64,000 nucleotides of DNA from Cladochytrium replicatum (Eukaryota > Chytridiomycota > Chytridiomycetes > Cladochytriales > Cladochytriaceae): contig JAHLKD010000010.1 of NCBI GenBank assembly GCA_025526935.1, forward strand, positions 558,001-622,000. The letters run 5' to 3'. The stretch's first letter is position 1. Every line of letters starts with the position of its first letter. The position numbers and the translations under genes are program-made. The notes beneath the pieces are model-generated. The model made no database searches, was not told where the DNA came from, and was given only the letters and a program-made list of their open reading frames with translations. Positions 22,174 through 33,069 of this stretch are shown piece by piece.

Positions 22174-23852
22174 CATGCCTCAAACTACAAAGAAGTGAGC
22201 TTTGAAACAATCCAAACCATCATCTGAAAGAGAATAAAGTGCAGAACTGGTGACTGCACCTGAAACATCTCTGGCATCGGGTTCTGAAGTGGAAAAAGCT
22301 GAAGTAGGCCTTGAAGTCAAATCGAAAGATGTCAAATTGACTGTTCCTTCAAAGAAACCGGCGCGAAGTGGTACTAAAGGGGATGCTGACTATTTGCTCA
22401 TCGACGGATTCTGTCCTGCTTCAGACATACGACTTTGGTATCGAAAATTCAAAGCAAGCGGCCACATACAACTCGGAGCACTTCATAAGCAACTGTCAAA
22501 CAAATCATGATGAATGCGGCCCAAGATTTGTTCTTCAAAGGTTGATCGACTGACACAACTCTGACAGCAAGCTAGTTCGTCAAGCCCTGAATGAAATTCA
22601 CGATGAATACAGTGGACGAACGGAGTTCATAACAGCGGCAAACGCCTATCGTATGAGTGCTTGAAAAGCTCTTCCTTTCAGAAGGAAACAACATTTCTGG
22701 ACTTTTACAGGCAGCAGGGACACAAGTATGGCATTTACAGAGGAATGCCTGTCACTGCAAAGGTTGACGAGTTCCAAGTGACCATCAAACGAGCAGATGA
22801 GGACCATGTAAGGACAAAACAGGTCCTCAAACAGTCATAACAACTGTTGAACATGACAAAAGATCTTGAAGAGACGGCAATGAACAAGAGAAGGACCCGC
22901 ATCGCAGCAGAAGTGCGAGCGAAGGCTCTCATTGATGAATTGGGCAGGGAGGGTGCATTGATTCAACACGGCGAGCACGAAGAGCTAGCAAGATTCAGGG
23001 AGATCACCGCTGCAATGGAAAGGGAGAAGTAGGCGGCTTCCCAGGAGATTTCACAATGGAAATCACTTGTGACTGTCCTTGAGGAAAAGCTTGCTGCTCT
23101 GAAACAACAGGCAGGTCATTCAGAAGCAGCAGCACTGCGGCGCCAACATCAACGGGCCCAATAAGCATCTCGTCGGCTATCAAGGGGATTGGTAGAATTC
23201 CGAAGGTACATCAAACAAGTTCTCCAACCAGTTCCCTTGCATTGCTTAGCCTGCAGCAGCATCATCGTACAGCTATCCTTTTGGTGAAAGAGGTCATCCA
23301 GGGTATGTGCTTCCAGATGCATAAGATCAATGAGGTAATTTATGACATTAAATTTCCGTCTCTTCCACCATCAATCAAGTACATCAGCATTAACTACAAA
23401 GTCCTCTCCCGAAATGAGTTCTTACAGCCCATATTTGTTGAATCTGACGACCGCTCAAGCGGAACATCAACTTCAAGTAGCAGTGCTCGGAGCAGCCTTA
23501 CTCTTCTTAGGGTGACACATTTTGCTCAGAAACTGGCTACGGCACAACAACTTGCTAAGTACGTCTGCCACTATCTATCGCATGTTCAGAGCATTTGGCG
23601 TGGATGCATATCCTTCTGAGTGGCTAATGTTCTGGACGGCATACATTGGGCATCTTTCGTCCATAACGCTCCCTGAGGTGGATTGGAAACCTTGGAAGGC
23701 AGGTTTAGCCAAGGATTTCATGCTTTTCAAATGACGATATCGATCGGTTCATCAGGACTGGGGGCGAAGGACGTAACCAGTGGTGGATGGGACTCTGACG
23801 ATATGAACCAGATACAGAAGCTGATTTGGGCTGTTCCACCTATCAACTTGTG
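22174..23852 (+). pseudogene. Broken copy of the orphan coiled-coil transposon ORF
   Basis: It aligns along its whole length with the intact 559-residue ORF at 41281-42960. Both share the same start region (MPQTTKK, followed at once by TGA), the middle (SDIRLWYRKFKASGH), the coiled coil (EELARFREITAAMEREK then TAG) and the C-terminus (WDSDDMNQIQKLIWAVPP). It has at least four stops and several single-base shifts. It lies directly downstream of the hAT transposase remnant in the same orientation. Confidence 0.85.
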
Positions 23853-24194
23853 ATTGTTCAGTGGAGTTTTGTTTCTTTTTGTGATGGCGTTTGTAAATAA
23901 CACACTGTCCACACAGACACAAAGTGTCATGTAAATATCCGTGTTCTAACTCAAGATCAATCAATCCTCTCCTGGGCAGCAAAAACCCAGTGGGTCAGGG
24001 TCGGGTATGGGCTTCAACCACTTCAGGTCCGGGTATTCCCTTCGAACCCGTCAGTGACCCGGCAGGTGCCCGGACAAACATGACTCAACACAAAGGGTTT
24101 AATGCCACTGAACCCTGGACCCGACCCGACCACCCAGGCCCACCAAACCTTACTGCATACTTGGTTCGGTTCATCAACAAGACTGACTCTTCTT

Positions 24195-26820
24195 TTATGT
24201 CCAGTCTTGGACGCTTTCCACGCTGATCCTGTTGCTGACCGCTATCCACATCTTCTCTGCCAAGTTCCAACAAAAGTTAGAGTGGGGGATCATTAACAAA
24301 AGATTGTTAAGCTGGTGAGCATGCCTCGTCTTGGCTGCCATCAATTGCAACATCAAGCAGAAGCTGTAAAATAGGAACAGGAACAGGAGGCAACCGTAGG
24401 TCAAGACGCAAACATTCTGAAACATGAGATCTAGAGAGAGTTGCAGTGCGGCAGCGACAACACTGCTTGTGGGGGTGATAAAACAAACGTCCAAGACAAT
24501 ACTGGAGAAGCCACAAGGTTGACAAAATAGGGAGGGAGGGAGGAGCAATTGCTAGTGCATGAGGTGGGCAGATGCAAGGAGAGCAAAGCTAGCAGCTATA
24601 GAACCATAGGCAAATGAGGCTAATTGGTGAAAGTGATTTGCGATAACATCAGAAGGTTTGGGAACTACAACATTTGCAGCAGGGAAGAGGAAGGAATTGT
24701 TGAAAGGAACAGGAGAACAACAAAATGCTTTCCCTGGGTAAGAAAGAATGACAACATAGAGTGAACAATATCAGGGGCATCATCATCTAACCAACGCTGA
24801 AACATCTGAAACTGCAGATATTGAAGCCGAAACTGAAGGTCAGGAAACTTAAGAAACAGCAACACCCCAGCAAATTGACGTGGAAATGAAAGGCGAAGAA
24901 ATCTACACACAAACTTTGGTGAATAAAAGTCCGAACTGGTTTGCAAAGAGCAACAGCAGGAAGAATAACATATAAACCAAATTCAAGCGTAAGTTGAATA
25001 AAAGACAAAAACAAATGACGAACCACAACCAGAGAATGAGAACCAAATATCCTTGAAAAAGAAAGCAAAGCAAAAGAAGCTGCGCGCGCTTTGGCAAGTC
25101 GATGGGAAATAGTCAGTGAAACATCAAATCAGGTATCTCCAAAAAAGCAACCCAGATAACGAAATGAAGGCTTGACAGGCAGGGTTTGACCATGAAGAAG
25201 CAAGGTGAATTAGCAGGAATGGAATTCTTGTGAGAATTACAGACTTCAAAGGAGCAAAAGAAAAAACCGAGCTTGGGCAAACTGTTCACAAACAGAGAGA
25301 AGAGCCTGCATAGCATTGTGCAAACAAAGCCAAATCATCTGCAAATAAAAAATGAATTGTATTGCGGTTTGGCAGGATGAAAGAGTGTTATAGGAGGGCA
25401 AACGTTCGGAGGAGCCCAGGCAGAGGATCAAGAAAAGTGATATAGAGAAGTGGACTGAGAACAGAACATTGAAACAAACCTCAAACAACTCAAAAGCATC
25501 TGAAAAACAGTTTGCAACAACCACTCTGGAAGAACAAAAATCAAACAGAGCCTTCAAAACAAAAACAAATGGCAACGGTAGTCCCTAGAAAGAAGCTGAG
25601 CCCATAGTATTGCACGATTTGTGGTGTAATAAGCTGCTTGTTAGTGCCTCTGATGTTGGAGGAAGCAGAATCATAGCAGTTTCTCTGTACGACTTATGAA
25701 TAGCTTCATCCTTTAACAGGCGGAGATTCCAAGAAGGCAGAGGATGAGGCACAGTGGCCTGAGGATCTGGGCCAGCTAAAGAAAATGAACAAGTCGCTGC
25801 CGTAGACTGGGGTTGATCATGCCCTAAATAAGAAGAAGCTGTCACATAAGTAGAAGCAAAAAACAAATCAATAATTGACCTCCCTAAGTGAGAACGAAAA
25901 GTTGGGGCGATGAGCTGAAGAAGAAGCTGGGACAACCAAAAAAAGAGAGTGAGCTGTGAAAAAAGGAAGAAGTGCTCTGGCACTGGCATTGGTAACACGA
26001 TCACCGGTGCTCTGAGTTCTAAAATTGAAGTCACCATCAAAACTACTGGAGTATCCGAATTCAAAACAAATTGAGGAAAATCAGATAGTGCACCCAAACA
26101 ATCTTCTGCAGTCCACCATCGGGGAAGATAAAATGCACCAATCACAACCTGGCGAAACCTAAAGCACAAAACAAACCCAGGAGGAACTGATGCAATCAAC
26201 CTAAATTGATAAGTACTGCAACGATGCAGGTTAATAAGAGCAACACCAGATGCCAAAGGAGCGTCTGGCGGAGGACGAGAATCAAACAACAAATACTCTG
26301 AAGAAACACTGTATAAAGTTAACTGATGAGTTTCTCTTAAAACTAAAAAATCAAGATGATGAGTAACAAGCCAAGCAAGTAAGTCTGAAAAATCTAGAGG
26401 CAAACCTCTACAGTTGAAAGTTCCAGCACGAAAAGTCCACATTAATTATGAGTTGTAGGTTCAGACGCGAAGAACAGGTGAAAGAAACAGTAGCTTCAAA
26501 GTCTGCAGAGGGAAGATAGAACGAAGATAATGGAAACTGCAGGATCATGTGTAATTCGCAAAAGGTGAGCAAATCTTTTGTGAACAGCCTGTGATACAGC
26601 AGCTTGACGTTGCTCAAGTGATTGAACAGACCCAGAATGAAGCTGCCCAGGGTCAAAACATTAAGAGGCATCTCATCAAACAAACTATTCTTTTTGAACT
26701 TCATAATATGCATTTATTTTCCAACCAATACCTATCACCCGCTGGTGCAAAATCCAAATACAAGTGTAAAATACATGTAAATTGGCAGCACATTGGGAGT
26801 CGTGCGAGCCATAGGAAAAG
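24195..26820 (-). pseudogene. LINE copy, minus strand, internally deleted
   Basis: The same LINE family as 16790-20217, read from high to low coordinates. It has the ORF1 C-terminus (26713-26408) and endonuclease (26442-25585, starting MWTFRAGTFNCRGLPLDF). A deletion then removes the start of the RT, and it resumes at 25575 (PFVFVLKALFDFCSSRVVV). The region down to about 24200 keeps RT thumb and C-terminal sequence in broken frames. The segment around the FADD active site (about 25330-25350) is present but frameshifted. It ends 5' next to a repeated poly(A)-type LINE tail at 26691-26800. Confidence 0.75.
26691..26800 (-). repeat. LINE-type 3' tail, copy 1
   Basis: Minus-strand sequence with GGTGATAGGTATTGGTTGG and ending in GTTCAAAAAG. 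Shared with copies at 27426-27511 and 27807-27924. Confidence 0.65.
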
Positions 26821-27428
26821 TTAAAAGTTTCATAACACTAAGGCATATCCAAATCAACAAAAGCAGACAACATAGAATCAGGAGTGGGAGACAAAACTAG
26901 GTCATAACCAAGACAGTTTGACCAAATGCGGTTAAGTGCACAAAGAACAAGAACCCAATGGGAAAAGCAGGCGAGGATAAAAAGGCCGTGGTGAAAGCAT
27001 ATCAAATTGCAATGTCAAGAGGTAAGCGGGGATCATCAGGCGGACCCAAATCAAAACTACCAGACAAACTAGCACGCAAATGTAAACACACAGAGACATG
27101 GGCACGCGACACTTCAGGGGCATCATGACAGTTCCTACAGTAAGGTCAGGGGTTGGGAAACAGGCGGCCAAGCCGATATAGCAGGAACAAACAAAGACAT
27201 ACTCTTGGGAGATGTTGGTGTGGGGAAGCAACAAAGGGTTGATGAAGTTTCAAATTGCGGACAGGGGCAAACCAAACTGCAATTGGTCCATTATGCTTAA
27301 CAGCTAAAGACTGAAAATGTAACATCAACGGATGAAGTGGGGGCATGATGGGCATAGGGACAATGAGATCATTGTTACACGCTGACACATAAGAAGATAT
27401 ACTATAAAGAAATAGAGGAGCCAAATTT
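26820..27428 (-). pseudogene. LINE 3' fragment with degenerate zinc-knuckle region
   Basis: Minus-strand open pieces resemble the C-terminus of a LINE ORF2, with a CRNCHDAPEVSRAHV-like Cys/His segment near 27130 in a shifted frame. It sits upstream, on the minus strand, of the copy ending at 26691, so it is a separate 5'-truncated insertion. Confidence 0.45.
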
Positions 27429-27511
27429 TTTTTTTTGAACTTCATAAATATTTTTTTTTTGAACTTCATAATATCTATTTATTGCCCAACCAATAGATAT
27501 CACCCGCTGGT
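27426..27511 (-). repeat. LINE-type 3' tail, copy 2, with doubled A-run
   Basis: Same tail as at 26691. Two A-tracts on the minus strand (27448-27457 and 27426-27434), each preceded by TGAAGTTC, suggest either tail slippage or a second short insertion. Confidence 0.6.
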
Positions 27512-27518
27512 GAAAAAC

Positions 27519-27803
27519 TTTTTTTTTGAATGTTATAACATGTATTGACAATGCTTAATCAGTACATGTCACCCACGTGTACTTCAACCAAGATTTGGAA
27601 TCTTCAGTACTTGGGGAGCCGTGTGAGCCGTAGGAAAGAGGAGCGAAGGGAAGGGCGAATCGAAGGAGGTGTGGCGCGGTACTTGCACGTGACACGATAT
27701 TGCGAGATATATTTCGTAGGAATTTCGAATCCAGTTCCCTAGAGGATTCGAAGCGCGGAGTTTAGCTTCGAAAAGTCGCATTCGTACCGACTGAGCCACT
27801 ATG
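27519..27803 (-). repeat. tRNA-derived SINE with LINE-like 3' tail
   Basis: About 285 bp on the minus strand. The head (27803-27735) carries an A-box-like TGGCTCAGTCGGT and a B-box-like GCTTCGAATCC in tRNA spacing. An unrelated body follows, and the end reads GACATGTACTGATTAAGC ... CATTCAAAAAAAAAG. That end resembles the neighbouring LINE tail (GATATGTATTGG ... GTTCAAAAAA). The head/body/tail order and A-tract support a retroposed SINE that borrows the LINE 3' end. Confidence 0.55.
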
Positions 27804-27806
27804 AGG

Positions 27807-27924
27807 TTGTTTTTTTTTGAACTTTATAATATGTATTTATTGTCCAACCAATACATATCACCCGCTGGTGCAAAATCCAAATCCAAATACAAGTTTATAA
27901 ATACACGTAAATTGGCAGCACGTG
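27807..27924 (-). repeat. LINE-type 3' tail, copy 3, abutting the tRNA-Leu gene
   Basis: Third copy of the tail, minus strand, ending in an A-tract at 27807-27818. Its 5' boundary is at 27924, two bases from the first base of the tRNA gene. Confidence 0.65.
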
Positions 27925-27925
27925 A

Positions 27926-28008
27926 GGACAGATGGCCGAGTTGGTCTAAGGCGCTACGTTCAGGTCGTAGTATCTCCGGATGCGAGGGTTCGAATCCCTC
28001 TCTGTCCA
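27926..28008 (+). tRNA. tRNA-Leu(CAG)
   Basis: An 83-nt class II tRNA. Acceptor GGACAGA pairs with TCTGTCC followed by discriminator A. The D-arm is GCCGAGTTGGTCTAAGGC. The anticodon stem CTACG/CGTAG encloses loop TTCAGGT (anticodon CAG). A long variable arm follows, then the T-arm GAGGG-TTCGAAT-CCCTC. No intron is seen. Confidence 0.95.
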
Positions 28009-28161
28009 CCTTTGCCTTGTTTTCCATTAGTACTTTCTTTTCGAGTTTGGGGGATTCTGATGAACATTTTGTGTCGGCAGAATGGGGCTGACTTTTCCGC
28101 AACAGACGATAGTAGCCTAATCGGTGATGGCCTAATTGCAAATGATTGAGCAACCAATAAA

Positions 28162-29364
28162 CTATTTCTGCTTTCTATATTCCTTGATCAGCTTTGGTTT
28201 GAGTATCCCAATATAAATGAGTGCGCACACCCCGGCCGACGATGCCGCAGACAGCAAGCAGTATGAAATTACAACTGCAGGTTTGACAGCCTTCAGCAAG
28301 CTCGAAACAGTTGGAATATCGTCCTTTGTAACAGGTTTGAGGACAACCGGCTGAGGTTGTCCAGTGACGTCCTTAGGCTTGTCATTGCCTTCCACTCCGC
28401 TCCTCTCATCACTCCCACTACTGCCGCCGCCGTCCTCAGCTTTATTTGCGTTGCCGTCGTCTTTCGACGTGTCTGCTGCATGTTGACCAGTTGCAGCGAG
28501 AAGTTTCTGGTTCTGGAGGGCGACATCTTCATCGGCGATCAGATCGTAGTTGATACCGACAAACCATCTGAATAGGGTTGAATAGCCCCAATTTTAGTCG
28601 CGGCATAGACAGTTTGCATTGGTCGTTACCTCACGAGACCGTGAAGAACAAACTGGGAGCTATCCGTGAGCATCACAAAGTGATCCCGAAGCGCATACGT
28701 TGCCGACGCCATGAAGAACCCGTCGACAACTGTAGAACACTTAAGTGCCGAGATAAATTACAGGGAGTACGATTTACCGTGGAAAACAAAGTTGTGATGG
28801 TTCATCAGGTGAATGTGCGTATCCTCGACAGCTCCCCAAAGACTGAATGTCAGAGGATTGAAGTATATTGTTCCCTCATCGTTCGTAGTTGGGACCCTGC
28901 ACCTCCAGGAAGCTTTCCCAACATGTCAGTCAACACAGCGTCACGACGAGCCTCCAACATAATACTATAAGGAATGCAGATGAAGGTATAAAAAGGTGAT
29001 CGAGCGTTCTTACCTTTCATTTTTAGAACATCCGCGATGAACTTGTACCATGCTGGGTCCATTTGAATCGTACACTGGAACATCCCGTCAGTGGCAAACG
29101 GGAACGCGAGTGGCTCCCCAGTCTGTCGAGATACTCACTGGTTAGACAAGGACTGTGTTGAGTGAGGGATTCCAATCTTCTTGCCTCCATGCAGATTGGA
29201 CCGGGTTCCCATTCTGTGGTGAGTGACCCGTCGGCATCTAGTTTTGGGCACTCGATCCGGACTATATCGCCCTTCTTGTATGGGGTGAGTTTTTGTGTGC
29301 TCTCGCCATGTGCGGATACGAGATTCAGCAAGCACAGCAACACTAGCAAGCAGTTGAGGAGCAT
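28162..29364 (-). CDS. Secretory-pathway membrane protein of unknown family
   Basis: Exons (minus strand): 29364-29185, 29122-29014, 28912-28778, 28729-28630 and 28567-28162; 309 residues with all phases consistent. The N-terminal signal peptide is MLLNCLLVLLCLLNLVSA. The lumenal part contains GTIYFNPLTFSLWGAVED and HIHLMNHHNFVFH. Then come an acidic Gly/Ser-rich linker and a transmembrane segment near the C-terminus (VVISYCLLSAASSAGVCALIYIGIL) with a short basic tail (KPKLIKEYRKQK). Type I topology is inferred. The first intron has a GC-AG border (29184-29123). The family is not recognised; a beta-sandwich lumenal domain is possible but unproven. Confidence 0.65.
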
Positions 29365-29488
29365 CCTGGTGGACCCGAAGCCACAGCTTTTGGTCGCTAG
29401 TACCCAAATTTTCCCGAATTTGGAAACAGATGGAAAGAGTACTATTAATAAGAGGTTTGGAAATTGCAATGGGCCCAGTGGCAACGGT

Positions 29489-30157
29489 TTACATCAATGC
29501 GTACGGTCCACCCTTTTCCAACGCAACCGCCCATGTCGGTCTCGCCTGGACCTTCTCCAGCCATGCCCTGGTCTTCGGCCCGACAAAGGCTGGGACCCTC
29601 TTCAATGCCGCCTCAACGCTGAAACTCATCATCGCGTCGGCGCCAGTAAACGAATTCCCGCAAAAGAAATCGTTCTTCTCCAGATGCACCTCGACGAACG
29701 CAAGCTGTTTCTGCAGCGACGGGTGGATCAGGTTTGCCTTGATCCTGTTGAACACTGCATTGATGATCGGCGAGATAATGAATGGGACGTTCTCGAGGGT
29801 TTTTGAGAATATGACGAGGAAGGTGAGGTACGGCGCGAGGCTGCCCTCGCTGACGTGGAGCCAGTAGTTGAACTGGATGTTGCCGGCTGCGTCGTCGGCT
29901 GCGGGTTTGAACTTGTGCTCGGGGTCGTGGTAGTCGACGAGGTACTGGATGATCGCACCGGACTCTGCGATGGTGAGATCACCGTCTTGGATGACGGGCG
30001 ATTTGCCGAGAGGGTGCACGGCGGTGAGGTCGGGAGGTGCTGTGCCGAGCGCGGTGCGTTTGTAGTGCTTGATCTCGTAGGCGACACCGAGTTCTTCGAG
30101 GAGGAAGAGGATGCGCTGGGAGCGCGAGTTGTTGAGGTGGTGGACAATCACGGTCAT
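29489..30157 (-). CDS. Glutathione S-transferase, Gtt1-like
   Basis: A 222-residue single-exon GST. The thioredoxin-like N-terminal domain has the catalytic-loop region LNNSRSQRILFLLEEL. The glutathione-binding segment is HPLGKSPVIQDGDLTIAESGAI, with the cis-Pro and Glu-Ser pair. The all-helical C-terminal domain contains EGSLAPYL and SGADAMMSF-like (TGADAMMSF) motifs, as in yeast Gtt1. It conjugates glutathione to electrophiles; a membrane or ER link as in Gtt1 is possible but no anchor is seen. The stop lies about 125 bp upstream of the start of the ER-type membrane protein gene on the same strand. Confidence 0.85.
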   Translation of the reverse strand: MTVIVHHLNNSRSQRILFLLEELGVAYEIKHYKRTALGTAPPDLTAVHPLGKSPVIQDGDLTIAESGAIIQYLVDYHDPEHKFKPAADDAAGNIQFNYWLHVSEGSLAPYLTFLVIFSKTLENVPFIISPIINAVFNRIKANLIHPSLQKQLAFVEVHLEKNDFFCGNSFTGADAMMSFSVEAALKRVPAFVGPKTRAWLEKVQARPTWAVALEKGGPYALM

Positions 30158-30762
30158 TATAGCCGAGAATGGGGAAGAATAACTTGCGACTGGAGGGGAA
30201 ATGTCCGGCTTAAATGTTCACGAGCTGGAAATAAGCTTCAACGGACTGAATCCCACAGATGGCACGGCGAATCTAAAACCAGAAATGATCATCGGCCAGG
30301 GCCGTTTTCGGCCGTAGGAAAAGAGAGGCGGGCAGCCAATCATTTTGCGCGGTCCCACTCGGGCCCTCTGCTGGAAACAATTTGTAAAGGCTGTGAAAGT
30401 ACCATGTAACCAGCTGGATAGACCAGGACTGCATCACCTTGCGCTTTTTTCACCGAGTATGATTTTCCGCTGCTGCACAAAGTTTAATTGTTGTGTCCGT
30501 TGTCCGTGTCCAATGTATTGTTTAGCTCCCAAACACACTCCCGCAACCCACCATCTCCCCCAAAGCAGGAAATAATGGCAGCCCAAATTGGGCTCGGGAA
30601 TATCTTGGTAAATCGCCGTTGCGTGGTTGTACACCCCACCAAATCACCGTCCCCATCAAAACAAGTAATAACGAAAGAATGCGAAAAGGCGAAAATGTAC
30701 GAATATGTCCGGGTTCTCTTCAATAACCTGTCACCCCTTCGACCCACCCACCGAGTGCACGA
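30158..30762. other. Spacer between GST promoter and uL1 3' end
   Basis: 5' flank of the GST gene and 3' flank of the uL1 gene. No further gene seen. Confidence 0.5.
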
Positions 30763-31651
30763 TTAGTACACGCGGATGGCTAAAAACGAAAACAATACGC
30801 AATGAGTAATCAATTCATATCGTTTCGATCTCTCAACAAAACTCACGCTTGCCCATGGAGCTCTTGATGAACAACGACTTGACGTTCTGCCAGTTCTTCT
30901 TGAGCAGAGACACGAGGAAGTTGATGGCCAACATGATGTTCTGGACAAGCTGGTCCTCGGTCATCTCGATGTGGCCCACGGCGACACCCAAGCAGAGAAC
31001 CTTCTTCAACTGGAACTTGATGGTTCCCTTGATTTCGTCCCACTTCTCCTGGAGGGAGTCGGAATGGGAGACAGGAGTAGGGAACTTACCAGCCTTGGAG
31101 AGACCGGGACCCAACAGACGAGGGATCTGCTTGATCAAAGCCTCAGAAGCCAAGAATGCATCGTACTTCTTAGCTGTTACATATGGATAAATACATCTAG
31201 AAATGTCGTGGCATCGAAAACTCACCGAGCTTCTTGATCAACTTCTTGTTCTTGTTGAGCTTCTTCAAGTCCTCAACAGACATGAACTCGAGACCGATCT
31301 GCTTAGCCTGGTCGATGTGGGCGGCATCAGCGAGAATGCACACGGTCATGCGGGGCTTAGGGATGTGGGGAAGACTGCGAAATCACACAGTTTAGCCAAC
31401 ACGTACACGAATGAACGACTGATGAGCCTACCGAACGGTACCCGAGAAACGCTTGTCACGCTGAGGGTCGTAGTTCTTAAGACCGATCTGGAGCTCGACG
31501 GTCTCGACGAATTTCCTGGGCTTCTCCTCCTTGGAGTAGGTAAGCAACTCACGGACATAACCACGCACGGCGGACGCTTGGACTTTGCTGCAAGAAGGAA
31601 TCGCATAAGCAAGTCGCCAGCGAAGGGGCCATCATTCCACACAAACCTCAT
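30763..31651 (-). CDS. RPL1: Large-subunit ribosomal protein uL1 (RPL10A/Rpl1)
   Basis: L1-stalk protein of the 60S subunit. Exons (minus strand): 31651-31647, 31587-31432, 31374-31226, 31173-30847 and 30779-30763. These give 217 residues, exactly the usual eukaryotic length. The first coding exon is five bases (ATGAG) and the last is 17 bases. The protein runs from [17 protein letters not shown] through [11 protein letters not shown] and [24 protein letters not shown] to GKPIRVY. All introns are GT-AG and short. Confidence 0.95.
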
Positions 31652-32109
31652 CTCTTTTTTTGATGGTCTTTTTTGACTGGACAGGAGATAAGCCCCAGGT
31701 TGGGTGGGAAGAAAAGGCAAGCCGCACTGCGCCTTCTGCACGTGATGGAAAGATTCCCACGTCAAAGTCGTGTAGGAATGTAAATAAAACTGCAAAATGA
31801 GATCCAGTATGGAGATGCAGACGAGACATGCTCAAGATGTGCTAAAAATCAGCATTTCATTTCAGACCTCTAGAATATTTTTCTTCCTTCAATTCCACGC
31901 ATTCTGGCCACCGTTGCAAAACTTCAGAAACAAATGTGCTGGCGAAACACGTGTCTTCGCGTCTGGTCTAGTTCCGGGGCAGCACACACATTTGAAACAT
32001 ATTTAGGTGCCAATCAACTCAACATCCACAAATACTGTCGATAGCAAAGGTGCTACACAGCTCAATCCGGCATCCATCCACTCTCTGTTGACACACTACG
32101 CAACCAGCC
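31652..32109. promoter_or_regulatory. Divergent promoter region, uL1 / myosin light chain
   Basis: 458 bp between two divergent starts. No specific elements were identified. Confidence 0.4.
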
Positions 32110-32726
32110 ATGGTATGTTCTCTCGCACTGGATCTCTTGTCGAAAACACCATGCTCACCTCTCGGATGGAACTCATCCAGTCCGCCCGCAAGCAAAAGAA
32201 GAAGCGAGCCGTCCGCCAGAACTCTAACGTCTTCGCCATGTTCGACCAGCAACAGATCGCCGAGTTCAAGGAGGCGTTCTCGATGATCGACCACGACTCC
32301 GACGGCTTCATCGACAAGGAAGACCTGAAGGACATGCTTGCATCGCTCGGACAGCAGCCTACCGACGCATACATTGACGAAATGATCAGCGAGGCTCCCG
32401 GGAGCATCAACTTTACAATGTTCTTGACACTGTTTGGAGAGAAACTGAGCGGTACGGACCCTGAGCATGAAATTCTGCAGGCCTTTGAGTGCTTTGATGA
32501 TGGACGGACGGGGCTTATTAATGGGGAGACATTGAGGGAGTGCATGACGACGATGGGTGGAGATGGAGAACGGTTTACGGATGAAGAGGTAAGTTCTTTT
32601 AAAGGGAGATTAAGATGGCTTATTGAAGTTTTGTAGGTCGACATTATGTTCAAAGGTGCACCTCTGGATGCTCGTGGCAACTTCAACTACCGGGACTTCA
32701 TCCGCGTTCTCAAGCATGGAGAGTAA
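32110..32726 (+). CDS. Myosin regulatory light chain
   Basis: Calmodulin-family light chain that binds and regulates type II myosin in the contractile ring. Exons: 32110-32112 (the ATG alone), 32181-32588 and 32637-32726; 166 residues. The N-terminus is [22 protein letters not shown], where Ser16 occupies the place of the regulatory phosphoserine. The first EF-hand (residues 38-49, [12 protein letters not shown]) is canonical. Later hands are degenerate, as in other regulatory chains ([12 protein letters not shown]). An unspliced reading would start at 32115 with an unrelated N-terminus. The spliced start is preferred because it reproduces the family N-terminus. Confidence 0.9.
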
Positions 32727-33069
32727 ACCAGTTTGGCTCCCACGACGGTTTTACAACTAATCATTTCGCTATTAACTTATCGTTTAAAGAATCAAATACC
32801 TGTTTTAAAAAGTGTGCCATTCATTATTGCCAAATCGAATCTGTCCCTCGGACTATCCCAAGCCCCTCCCTGGGTCCCACACCAACCAAGGTGAGCATTC
32901 CACCTCCAGTTGCAGCCGCAGAGCATGTAGAGCAGCAATCGGTGGTTCTGTCAATGCGCTCATGGAACACCCCCGATGACCTGCATGCAATTTGCACTGA
33001 CTTCAAGATAGCCGCTCCCAAATTTATGCTGGGACTCCCACTGAACAATTTCGTTTCCTCAATAACCAG
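32727..33069. other. Spacer, no gene seen
   Basis: 3' flank of the light-chain gene and 5' flank of ARPC2. A 60-codon open frame at 32891-33073 has no support. Confidence 0.5.

Larger units (their letters stand above)
14295..24152. mobile_element. Long decayed hAT-type element with transposase and second ORF
   Basis: Its two ends match, base by base with point differences, the two ends of the compact element at 40701-43260. The left end begins TACGGATCAGCGGG; the right end reads CCCACCAAACCTTA. Inside, in order: forward hairpin-type motifs (TTCTGTCCAC...GGACACTTTC, 14500-14800), a broken hAT transposase gene, the same motifs in reverse orientation (21770-22040), then a broken copy of the orphan ORF. 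A second hAT-type element (16077-20541) splits the transposase. No clear 8-bp target duplication is left. It may be one two-gene element, or a transposase element inserted into an ORF-bearing one. Confidence 0.6.

Noticed and set aside
27735-27803. Functional tRNA gene on the minus strand
   Set aside because: Only promoter boxes are tRNA-like; stems do not form a cloverleaf.
14295-27924. CRISPR-like or bacterial mobile array
   Set aside because: Repeats are transposon ends and LINE tails of a eukaryotic genome; no regular spacers.
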